A DNA stretch of 34,370 nucleotides from Crocosphaera sp. (GTDB lineage: Bacteria > Cyanobacteriota > Cyanobacteriia > Cyanobacteriales > Microcystaceae), in contig JASJBX010000033.1 in NCBI GenBank assembly GCA_030066295.1, forward strand, positions 1-34,370, given 5' to 3'. Under the pieces are notes generated by a model. The model was given only the letters and a program-made list of their open reading frames with translations, did not search any database and was not told the origin of the DNA. Position numbers and translations under genes: made by a program. This document shows, piece by piece, positions 8,217-14,551 of the stretch (the stretch's first letter is position 1; each line of letters starts with the position of its first letter).

Positions 8217-9533
8217 TTAATTGTTATCAAATTGCAAAGCTTTTCCCCTAATTTCTGTATTTAATTTACCTCTTTCGTAAACAATATTGCCCCCAACAAT
8301 AGTAACAACAGGCCATCCGGTTAAATTCCATCCTTCAAAGGGACTCCAACCGCATTTAGTTTGTAATTCTTCTCGTAAAACGGGATGATAATTATCTAGA
8401 TCAACTAGCACTAAGTCTGCATCATAGCCAGGTTTAATTAATCCTTTGTTGGGAATTTGATAGGCCTGTGCTGGTCCGTTTGACATCCAATGAGATACTT
8501 GGGCAATGGTACATTTTCCAGCCATTGCTTGGGTTAACATCAAAGGAAGAGAAGTTTCTACCCCTGGCATTCCTGAAGGGGAGTTAGGATAACCCTTAGC
8601 CTTTTCTTCTAAGGTATGGGGGGCGTGATCCGTGGCAATAAAATCAATCACACCATCCAATAAAGCTTGCCACAAAACTTGATTATTTTCAGGGGATCTC
8701 AAAGGAGGATTCATTTGTGCTAATGTGCCAATTTTCTCATAAGCTTCTGTGTTTAACAATAGATGTTGAGGGGTAACTTCCGCCGTTACCCAACTGGGTT
8801 TATTCTTCCTCAAAAATTCGGCTTCTATCCCTGTAGAAAGATGTAATATGTGTAACCGTCTTTGATACTTTTGAGAGAGTGTTAACGCTAATTTAGTCGC
8901 ATTTAAAGCTACAGTTTCGTCTTGAATCTGAGAGTGAATCGAAGGATTAGTAATGCCTTTAAACTCTTGACGACGTTGTAAAATTCTCGCTTGATCCTCT
9001 GCATGAACCGCAATTAAGCGATCGCCTTTAGCAAAAATAGGTTCAATTTCTGCTGCTTCAGATACCAATAAAGCCCCATGAGATGACCCCATAAAAATTT
9101 TAATACCGCAGGCCGGATGAGCCGTTAGCAAATCAGGCAAATTTTCAGGAGTGGCCCCAATAAAAAATCCATAGTTAACTAAGCACTTTTGAGAAGCTAG
9201 ATGTAACTTCTGATCTAATGCAGCCTGAGTGGTGGTTAGAGGGCGCGTATTAGGCATTTCCAGGAAAGAAGTGAGTCCCCCCTTAGCACAAGCACAACTT
9301 GCCGTAAATAGGTCTTCTTTATACTCCAAACCAGGTTCTCGAAAATGCACTTGCGGATCAATCACCCCTGGCAACAAAGTTAATCCGGTTCCGTCTATGG
9401 TGTTAGTGTCATTTGATGCCGTAATTTCTGGGGCAACCTGGACGATTTTACCCCCGTCGATTAGGATATCTCCTAGTAGAAACTCACTATCAGGCAAAAG
9501 AATACGGGAATGACGAATAAGAAGTGATGTCAT
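8217..9533 (-). CDS. pyrC: Dihydroorotase (amidohydrolase superfamily)
   Basis: This 438-residue protein fits the class I dihydroorotases, which cyclise carbamoyl-aspartate to dihydroorotate in pyrimidine synthesis. Visible metal-site residues: D59-P-Q-V-H63-F-R65-EPG, the probable carboxylated lysine K145 (GIKIFMGSS), H177 (AVHAED), H231 (LHLS) and D302 (ATDHAPH). The first histidine of the usual HxH pair is glutamine (Q61). I recall the same change in other cyanobacterial and Bacteroidetes proteins annotated as dihydroorotase, so it may be a subfamily trait, but catalytic activity is not proven by sequence. The start is well supported by AGGAGGT 11 bases upstream. It is divergent from lepB; no other pyr gene is near. 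Confidence 0.88.
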   Translation of the reverse strand: MTSLLIRHSRILLPDSEFLLGDILIDGGKIVQVAPEITASNDTNTIDGTGLTLLPGVIDPQVHFREPGLEYKEDLFTASCACAKGGLTSFLEMPNTRPLTTTQAALDQKLHLASQKCLVNYGFFIGATPENLPDLLTAHPACGIKIFMGSSHGALLVSEAAEIEPIFAKGDRLIAVHAEDQARILQRRQEFKGITNPSIHSQIQDETVALNATKLALTLSQKYQRRLHILHLSTGIEAEFLRKNKPSWVTAEVTPQHLLLNTEAYEKIGTLAQMNPPLRSPENNQVLWQALLDGVIDFIATDHAPHTLEEKAKGYPNSPSGMPGVETSLPLMLTQAMAGKCTIAQVSHWMSNGPAQAYQIPNKGLIKPGYDADLVLVDLDNYHPVLREELQTKCGWSPFEGWNLTGWPVVTIVGGNIVYERGKLNTEIRGKALQFDNN

Positions 9534-9675
9534 TTGAGGAAAAACCTCCTAAAATAAAATCAAGTACACTTTAATTGTCCCATTGACTCAGGGTTAGCTA
9601 AACTAAAATCAAATATTCGTTACCTTAAATTCTCTTTCATATCGATTCGCTTAACTCCCACAATTCCTATATCCT

Positions 9676-10317
9676 ATGACTCGAAGCGTAAAACAAGATA
9701 AAAATAAGCCTTCTCAATCCTCTAAGCAAGAAAATCCTTGGGTTGAACTCACCCAAACCGTTGTCACAGCTGTCATTCTCGCCTTTGGTATTCGTACCTT
9801 TGTGGCTGAAGCCCGTTACATTCCCTCGTCTTCGATGGAACCTACCCTAGAAATCAACGATCGCTTAATTATCGAAAAATTAAGTTATCATTTTCGAGAA
9901 CCAGTACGAGGAGATGTGGTGGTGTTTAATCCCACCGATACTCTTAAAGCCCAAGATTTCCACGATGCTTTTATCAAGCGTATTATCGGCTTACCCGGGG
10001 AAACGGTTGAGGTTAAAGGGGGCAAAGTTTACGTTGATGGTTCTGAAATTACTGAACAGTATATTGCCGAAGATCCTAACTATGACTACGGACCGGTTGT
10101 GGTTCCTGAAGAAGAATACTTGGTTTTGGGAGATAACCGCAACAACAGCTACGATTCTCATTATTGGGGATTTGTTCCCAAAGATAAAATTATTGGTAAA
10201 GCCTTTGTTCGGTTTTGGCCATTCAACCGCTTAGGAAGTCTAGATCAACAACCACTATATCCTGGACAGGATCAGAACCCAGATAGACATCAACAATCTT
10301 TACTGCCTCAATATTAA
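9676..10317 (+). CDS. lepB: Signal peptidase I
   Basis: This 213-residue type I signal peptidase removes Sec and Tat signal peptides on the outer face of the inner (or thylakoid) membrane. A lysine-rich cytosolic N-terminus is followed by one membrane anchor (about 27-45). Catalytic Ser53 is in PSSSMEPT and the general base Lys101 in FIKRIIGLPGE; the later boxes GDNRNNSYDSHYWG and GKAFVRFWPFNR are intact. The last ~25 residues are a glutamine- and proline-rich tail. There is no clear Shine-Dalgarno before the ATG. It is transcribed away from pyrC and closed by the terminator at 10342. Confidence 0.95.
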   Translation: MTRSVKQDKNKPSQSSKQENPWVELTQTVVTAVILAFGIRTFVAEARYIPSSSMEPTLEINDRLIIEKLSYHFREPVRGDVVVFNPTDTLKAQDFHDAFIKRIIGLPGETVEVKGGKVYVDGSEITEQYIAEDPNYDYGPVVVPEEEYLVLGDNRNNSYDSHYWGFVPKDKIIGKAFVRFWPFNRLGSLDQQPLYPGQDQNPDRHQQSLLPQY

Positions 10318-10341
10318 TAAGTTGATGGTTAATGCTTTGAG

Positions 10342-10377
10342 AAGGGAGTCGGTTTTTGCTCGATTTCCCTTTTTATT
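10342..10377 (+). terminator. Terminator of lepB
   Basis: AAGGGA and TTCCCTT pair with an inner CG/CG, giving an interrupted stem followed by TTTTATTT on the plus strand. It lies 25 bases after the lepB stop. It may also end the minus-strand tRNA-Ser transcript, but with a weaker T-run on that side. Confidence 0.6.
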
Positions 10378-10382
10378 TGTGA

Positions 10383-10467
10383 CGGAGAGGGAGGGATTCG
10401 AACCCTCGTTGCCTTGCGACAAAGCAGTTTTCGAGACTGCCGCATTCAACCACTCTGCCACCTCTCC
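10383..10467 (-). tRNA. tRNA-Ser (anticodon CGA)
   Basis: The minus strand folds as an 85-base class II tRNA: acceptor GGAGAGG with CCTCTCC, anticodon stem GCAGT/ACTGC with loop CTCGAAA (anticodon CGA), a long variable arm (TTTGTCGCAAGGCAAC), and T arm GAGGG/CCCTC with loop TTCGAAT. The long variable arm and G discriminator fit serine. CCA is not encoded. It reads UCG codons. Confidence 0.95.
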
Positions 10468-10497
10468 AGGGTAGTTTAGATTCACTTACCATCGCTT

Positions 10498-10520
10498 ATT
10501 ATAGCAGGTATGGCCATACC
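10498..10520 (-). promoter_or_regulatory. Extended -10 promoter of tRNA-Ser abutting a 14-bp palindrome
   Basis: The minus strand reads TGC-TATAAT (10498-10506), a perfect extended -10 placed about 30 bases before the tRNA 5' end. Directly upstream, in the place of the -10/-35 spacer, is the perfect palindrome GGTATGGCCATACC (10507-10520). No good -35 is visible, as is common with extended -10 promoters. The palindrome could be a regulator site. Confidence 0.6.
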
Positions 10521-10679
10521 GCCTGTTTGAGCGCATTTTTTTCCTACTATAAATTTTTTTTCAAATCTAACCATTTTGGTTTAGCATACAAGTCAAGATC
10601 GCTCATTATCTTCACATTTTAATCTTACGTTTTTATGTTACATTATCAACAAAATTTTTAAGTAAAACCTATAAAAGTG

Positions 10680-11699
10680 ATGAGTGAAGCATTAACATTA
10701 CTAAAATACAAAGATAATTACAACTATAGTGGAGTTTATCTTTCTATTATTGTTCCTATCTTTAATGAAGTTGACAGTTTACCCGTATTAATTAACACAA
10801 TTGCCAATGTATTGACAAACCATCAACTATCATATGAAATTATTTGCGTCGATGATGGTTCTCAAGATGGTTCTTCTGAGTTACTCGAGGAACTGGCTAA
10901 AAGTCGCCATGATTTAGTTGCTATTATTTTTCGTCGAAACTATGGCCAAACTCCAGCAATGGCGGCCGGATTTGAGTATGCTCAAGGCAAAATTATTATT
11001 ACACTAGATGGTGATTTACAAAATGATCCTGAAGATATTCCTGAGCTAGTGGCTAAGCTTGAAGAAGGTTATGATTTGGTGAGCGGCTGGCGCAAGCATC
11101 GCCAAGATCACCGTTTAACTAGACTCCTTCCTTCTAAAATTGCTAACTGGATTATTGGTCGAGTCACTGGCGTTGAATTGCACGATTATGGATGTTCGTT
11201 GAAGGCTTATCGTCGGGAAGTTCTCTCAGATATGAATCTCTACGGGGAACTCCATCGCTTTTTGCCAGCCCTTGCTTACATCGAAGGGGCGAAAATTACT
11301 GAAATTCCCGTTCGCCATCATGCTCGTCGTTATGGACACAGTAAATACGGTTTAGGACGAACCTTTCGAGTCCTCATGGACTTACTGACTATCTTTTTCC
11401 TCAAGAAATTCCTGACTCGTCCTATGCACATTTTTGGACTCGGTGGCTTTATTCTATTGATAACAGGACTGTTGATGGGAACTTATTTAACTTTTCTCAA
11501 ACTAATTTTAGGTTTAAGTATTGGTAATCGTCCTTTACTCATCTTAGCGGTGCTGTTAATTCTGACTGGTATCCAATTATTGATTTCTGGTTTACTAGCA
11601 GAATTAATCATGAGAACTTATCACGAATCCCAAAAACGCCCTATTTATCGAGTTCGCCATATCGTCAAGTCATCCAGTTACACACAGCTAAATGCTTAG
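10680..11699 (+). CDS. GtrB/DPM-like family 2 glycosyltransferase
   Basis: This 339-residue protein starts at the ATG at 10680; an in-frame GTG lies directly before it. A GT-A fold family 2 domain covers residues ~20-240, with SIIVPIFNE, the nucleotide-binding CVDDGSQDGSS, and the metal-binding DGDLQNDPED (110-119). Two membrane helices follow (about 262-285 and 295-318) before a short basic tail. This layout matches bactoprenol glucosyltransferase (GtrB) and dolichol-phosphate mannose synthase-like enzymes, which load a sugar onto polyprenyl phosphate at the cytosolic face of the membrane. The actual sugar is unknown. No flippase or second glycosyltransferase is next to it. The long AT-rich leader shows no strong ribosome binding site. 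Confidence 0.88.
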   Translation: MSEALTLLKYKDNYNYSGVYLSIIVPIFNEVDSLPVLINTIANVLTNHQLSYEIICVDDGSQDGSSELLEELAKSRHDLVAIIFRRNYGQTPAMAAGFEYAQGKIIITLDGDLQNDPEDIPELVAKLEEGYDLVSGWRKHRQDHRLTRLLPSKIANWIIGRVTGVELHDYGCSLKAYRREVLSDMNLYGELHRFLPALAYIEGAKITEIPVRHHARRYGHSKYGLGRTFRVLMDLLTIFFLKKFLTRPMHIFGLGGFILLITGLLMGTYLTFLKLILGLSIGNRPLLILAVLLILTGIQLLISGLLAELIMRTYHESQKRPIYRVRHIVKSSSYTQLNA

Positions 11700-11756
11700 G
11701 CATAAGTTGTTTTATTAAGTAATATTACAATGATGCTGTCATACTGGCATAACAGC

Positions 11757-11785
11757 TTGACAGCTTAAGAAAAACTCGTTAGAGT
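11757..11785 (+). promoter_or_regulatory. Promoter of the RHH-ycf46 unit
   Basis: TTGACA (11757-11762) and TAGAGT (11780-11785) are separated by 17 bases. This would start transcription near 11792, about 30 bases before the first gene. An octamer AGAGTGAT occurs at 11781 and again at 11814 close to the start codon, and ACAGCTTGACAGCTT contains a short direct repeat over the -35; either could be an operator. Confidence 0.55.
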
Positions 11786-11821
11786 GATGACACATACCCG
11801 GGTAACCTCAGCTAGAGTGAT

Positions 11822-12172
11822 ATGCAAGACAAGCAAAAAGTCACACTGTATCTCCCCCCTGGAATTCATCGGCAACTCAAGATCAGGGCTGCCATTGATG
11901 AAGACTCGATGTCAGCCTTAGTTGAGAGGGCGGTGGACTTTTATCTCAAACACCCAGATAAGGTGCAAGAGGTAGAGGATGCTGCTTACGGTAAAACCCA
12001 TCAAGTCCATGTGTGTCCAGAATGCGAAGCAGCCATGGTCATGCGAGACGGGCGGATGGTTTCCTTAAAGAATCAGCCTAGTGTCATCACAGACGATTTT
12101 GCCCTTGAGATTAGGGAGAAGGTGCCGAGCGAAACCGAGAATTCTGGGGAAGAAGCCTTAGTTCCCTGCTAA
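11822..12172 (+). CDS. Ribbon-helix-helix protein with a CxxC knuckle, upstream of ycf46
   Basis: The 116-residue protein begins with a ribbon-helix-helix fold (residues ~5-45: KVTLYLPPGIHRQLKIRAA, then DEDSMSALVERAVDFYL), a DNA-binding module typical of autoregulators and antitoxins. A second part contains CPECEAAMVMRDGRMV (one CxxC pair) and an acidic tail ending in a cysteine. It lies 43 bp before the AAA ATPase gene and shares its promoter. By memory, the Synechocystis stress-responsive operon slr0373-slr0374-slr0376 has a similar order, slr0374 being the AAA protein, so this may correspond to its first gene; I could not check the match. It may regulate its own operon. The ribosome binding site is weak. 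Confidence 0.75.
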   Translation: MQDKQKVTLYLPPGIHRQLKIRAAIDEDSMSALVERAVDFYLKHPDKVQEVEDAAYGKTHQVHVCPECEAAMVMRDGRMVSLKNQPSVITDDFALEIREKVPSETENSGEEALVPC

Positions 12173-12215
12173 GTCGCTTAACCTAACTGTCCAACCATTA
12201 TCTTAGGTCGATGCC

Positions 12216-13724
12216 ATGAAAGAAGAGCTAAACATACTAATACAAGCTCAATACCCTTTAATATATCTTGTTACCTCAGAAGAGCAAAGAGCAGAGCAAG
12301 CGATCGCCAAAATCGCCCAGGAATATAGTAAGCATCGGCGCGTCTTTTCTTGGACTGTGACCCATGGAATGGTTGAATATGGACAGCCAGGAAGTACAAC
12401 TCAACACAACACCGTTCATGCTGAACCGGCGATTAGTTGGGTAATTCGTGAAAAAGAACCAGGGATTTTCATTTTTAAAGATTTGCACCCCTTTATTACT
12501 GACGCCAATGTTACCCGTTCCTTGCGGGATTCCATCATTAGCTTACGGGGAACAGAGAAAACCATTATTTTGCTGTCTCCCCTGCAACAGATTCCTATCG
12601 AGCTGGAGAAGGACATAGTTGTTCTCGATTTTCCCTTCCCAGACCTCAAGGAACTCAACCAAGTTTTATCGCGCCAACTGGATCAAGCCAGAAGCAGTCG
12701 GATTACTACTGAAGCCCGTGAGAAACTACTCAAAGCTACCCTGGGTCTAACCAAGGATGAAGCCGAGAAAGTTTATCGCAAAGCCTACGTAAAAGCTGGT
12801 CGTCTGACAGAGGAAGAAGTTAATATTGTTTTGTCAGAGAAAAAGCAACAAATTCGTCGTAATGGTGTTCTGGACTACATCGAGGAAGATGAAACCATCA
12901 ACTCGGTGGGGGGGCTAGAAGAGTTAAAAAAATGGCTCAAACAACGCTCAGGAGCCTTTACAGAGAGAGCCAGAGAATATGGCTTACCCCAACCCAAAGG
13001 AATGTTAATTTTAGGCGTTCCAGGATGCGGAAAATCACTGATTGCCAAAACCACCTCCCGTTTGTGGGGTTTACCCCTACTGCGGTTAGATTTGGGTAGG
13101 GTTTATGACTCGGCTGTGGGTCGTTCGGAAGCCAACTTGAGAAATGCTTTGAAGACCGCAGAATCCATTTCCCCTGCCATATTGTTCATTGATGAATTGG
13201 ACAAGGCATTTGCTGGCAGTGCCGGCTCAGCTGATTCTGATGGGGGAACTTCGAGTCGGATTTTCGGTTCTTTCCTTACCTGGATGCAAGAAAAAACTTC
13301 ACCCGTATTTGTAATGGCTACGGCCAACCGTGTAGAACGGCTACCTGGAGAGTTTTTACGCAAGGGTAGATTTGACGAGATATTTTTTGTAGATCTACCG
13401 AGTTTAGAAGAACGTCAAGCTATTTTTAAGATTCACCTTAGTAAGCGTCGCTCAGACACTTCTCGCTTCGATATTGAGCAACTGGCTAAGGTATCCGATG
13501 GATTTTCCGGTGCAGAGATTGAGCAGGCCATTATTGCGGCCATGTATGAGGCCTTTGCTCAGGATCGGGAGTTTACGCAGCTTGATATTATTGCTGCGAT
13601 TAAGTCAACCCTACCCTTATCTCGCACTATGACTGAACAGGTAACCGCCCTACGGGACTGGGCGAGGCAAAGAGCGCGACCTGCTTCAGCCTCCGTCGCT
13701 GAGTATCAGCGATTGGAGTTTTAA
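12216..13724 (+). CDS. ycf46: Ycf46-type AAA ATPase
   Basis: This 502-residue protein has a non-ATPase N-terminal domain (about 1-190; MKEELNILIQAQYPLIYLVT) and a single AAA module: Walker A GVPGCGKS (267-274), Walker B ILFIDELDKA (D326, E327), second region of homology with the arginine finger (PGEFLRKGRFDEIFF), and a helical lid ending with SGAEIEQAIIAAMYEAF. All nucleotide-binding residues are intact. This arrangement is that of Ycf46, encoded in red-algal plastids and in cyanobacteria. Published work on the Synechocystis homologue links it to stress response and CO2 acclimation, but the molecular target is not settled. It is cotranscribed with the RHH gene upstream and probably with ycf35 137 bp downstream. 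Confidence 0.9.
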   Translation: MKEELNILIQAQYPLIYLVTSEEQRAEQAIAKIAQEYSKHRRVFSWTVTHGMVEYGQPGSTTQHNTVHAEPAISWVIREKEPGIFIFKDLHPFITDANVTRSLRDSIISLRGTEKTIILLSPLQQIPIELEKDIVVLDFPFPDLKELNQVLSRQLDQARSSRITTEAREKLLKATLGLTKDEAEKVYRKAYVKAGRLTEEEVNIVLSEKKQQIRRNGVLDYIEEDETINSVGGLEELKKWLKQRSGAFTERAREYGLPQPKGMLILGVPGCGKSLIAKTTSRLWGLPLLRLDLGRVYDSAVGRSEANLRNALKTAESISPAILFIDELDKAFAGSAGSADSDGGTSSRIFGSFLTWMQEKTSPVFVMATANRVERLPGEFLRKGRFDEIFFVDLPSLEERQAIFKIHLSKRRSDTSRFDIEQLAKVSDGFSGAEIEQAIIAAMYEAFAQDREFTQLDIIAAIKSTLPLSRTMTEQVTALRDWARQRARPASASVAEYQRLEF

Positions 13725-13732
13725 CAAGCTTT

Positions 13733-13773
13733 CACCTGCTCCCAACAGGTGTAAAGGCTAGCCAAAAGCTAGC
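13733..13773 (+). promoter_or_regulatory. Two tandem short hairpins in the ycf46-ycf35 gap
   Basis: CACCTG/CAGGTG (13733-13738 and 13746-13751) and GCTAGC/GCTAGC (13757-13762 and 13768-13773) are two perfect 6-bp stems. Neither is followed by a T-run, so they are more likely processing or mRNA-stability elements than a full terminator. They could let ycf35 accumulate at a different level from ycf46. Confidence 0.4.
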
Positions 13774-13861
13774 AGTCTATCAAAAGGTCGTCCTTATGAG
13801 ACGGCTTATACAAACCCTAAATTGTTGTTGTTAACTTCTGTTCTACTGGAGGAAATCGAAA

Positions 13862-14215
13862 ATGTCTCACTTTAGCACTCTGCGCACCAAAATTACAGAT
13901 GCTGAAATTTTAAAAGCTTCTTTGCGGGATCTCGGTATTTTTGTGAAAACCGATGCTGATGTAAGAGGTTATAACGGTCAGCGTGTTCGCTCTGATATCG
14001 TTGCTTGTCTTGATGGTGAATATGATTTAGGCTGGTCTCGCAACAGCGATGGTAGCTTTGACTTAATTGCTGACCTTTGGGGTGTTGCTAAGAAGCACAA
14101 CCAAACCGAGTTAATCAACTCCATCAACCAAAAGTATGCTGTTAACAAGACCTTAGCAGAAGTTAAGCAGCGTAACTTAGGTAAAGCTAATATCAATTTA
14201 GTTCTTCACAGCTAA
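13862..14215 (+). CDS. ycf35: Ycf35 (DUF1257) protein
   Basis: This 117-residue soluble protein matches the DUF1257/Ycf35 family: MSHFSTLRTKITDAEILKAS at the start, 'DVRGYNGQRVRSDIVACL', 'YDLGWSRNSDGSFDLIADLWG' in the middle and a basic C-terminal part. Ycf35 is found in cyanobacteria and red or glaucophyte plastids and has no assigned biochemical role. The start has a strong GGAGGA ribosome binding site at good spacing. It is the last gene of the RHH-ycf46-ycf35 run and is followed by a strong terminator. The gene is free of rare-looking codons and uses many CAA/GAA-type codons, as in well-expressed genes here. Confidence 0.88.
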   Translation: MSHFSTLRTKITDAEILKASLRDLGIFVKTDADVRGYNGQRVRSDIVACLDGEYDLGWSRNSDGSFDLIADLWGVAKKHNQTELINSINQKYAVNKTLAEVKQRNLGKANINLVLHS

Positions 14216-14240
14216 GATTTAGCGCGCGTTCCCAAGCTTG

Positions 14241-14271
14241 GGGTTGACCGGTTCTCGGTTAACCCTTTTTT
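14241..14271 (+). terminator. Terminator of ycf35
   Basis: GGGTTGACCG (14241-14250) and CGGTTAACCC (14256-14265) form a 10-bp stem with one G-T pair and a 5-base loop, followed by TTTTTTAT. It lies 25 bases after the ycf35 stop codon. Confidence 0.9.
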
Positions 14272-14279
14272 ATCCTGAT

Positions 14280-14326
14280 GTCGCCATTCATCCCTAACTT
14301 TTAGAAGATTAGGGATGAATGGCGAC
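14280..14326. repeat. 18-bp perfect inverted repeat (long hairpin)
   Basis: The arms 14280-14297 (GTCGCCATTCATCCCTAA) and 14309-14326 are exact reverse complements around an 11-base spacer. No T-run follows on either strand, and a proper terminator already lies 9 bases upstream. Such a hairpin is typical of dispersed palindromes and of the ends of IS200/IS605-type elements in cyanobacteria. Confidence 0.9.
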
Positions 14327-14490
14327 CAAAATATAAACCGCGAACTCGAAGAGGGAGGAAGTCTAGCGTCCACTAACAATCAAAAGTAAGCTATAACAAG
14401 GACAAAAGCACTGTTGAAATACAGAGGCAAAATCGCCTAGTACCTACTAAAACAAGAATCCCTACCCGTCTACACGGTAGGGTTATTCAA
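14327..14490 (+). mobile_element. Possible IS200/IS605-type right end / omegaRNA-like relic
   Basis: This stretch has no open reading frame of note. It ends with AAGAATC, a hairpin CCCTACC(C)GT...ACGGTAGGG (14460-14482) and then TTATTCAA (14483-14490). The order 'AGAATCCC - GC-rich hairpin - TCAA' is characteristic of the right ends of IS605 tnpB elements, where the guide-like omegaRNA is encoded. GGGAGGAAGTCTAGCGTCCA (14353-14372) upstream also resembles omegaRNA-type sequence. No tnpB frame remains, so this would be a relic or a short non-autonomous (PATE-like) element, perhaps including the hairpin at 14280. The left end and target site are not identified. Confidence 0.4.
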
Positions 14491-14551
14491 GGCCTTACAC
14501 TTTAACAAGGAGATATACTACAACCATACATTAACATTCTCTAAATCTTCA

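Noticed and set aside
10300-10485. 61-residue minus-strand reading frame containing GEVAEWLNAAVSKTALSQGN
   Set aside because: It is the tRNA-Ser gene translated; this is a well-known false protein from serine tRNAs.
14507-14518. AAGGAGATATAC as ribosome binding site of the WD40 gene
   Set aside because: It is 34 bases from the first ATG and has no start codon at usable distance in the frame; kept only as a note on the uncertain start.
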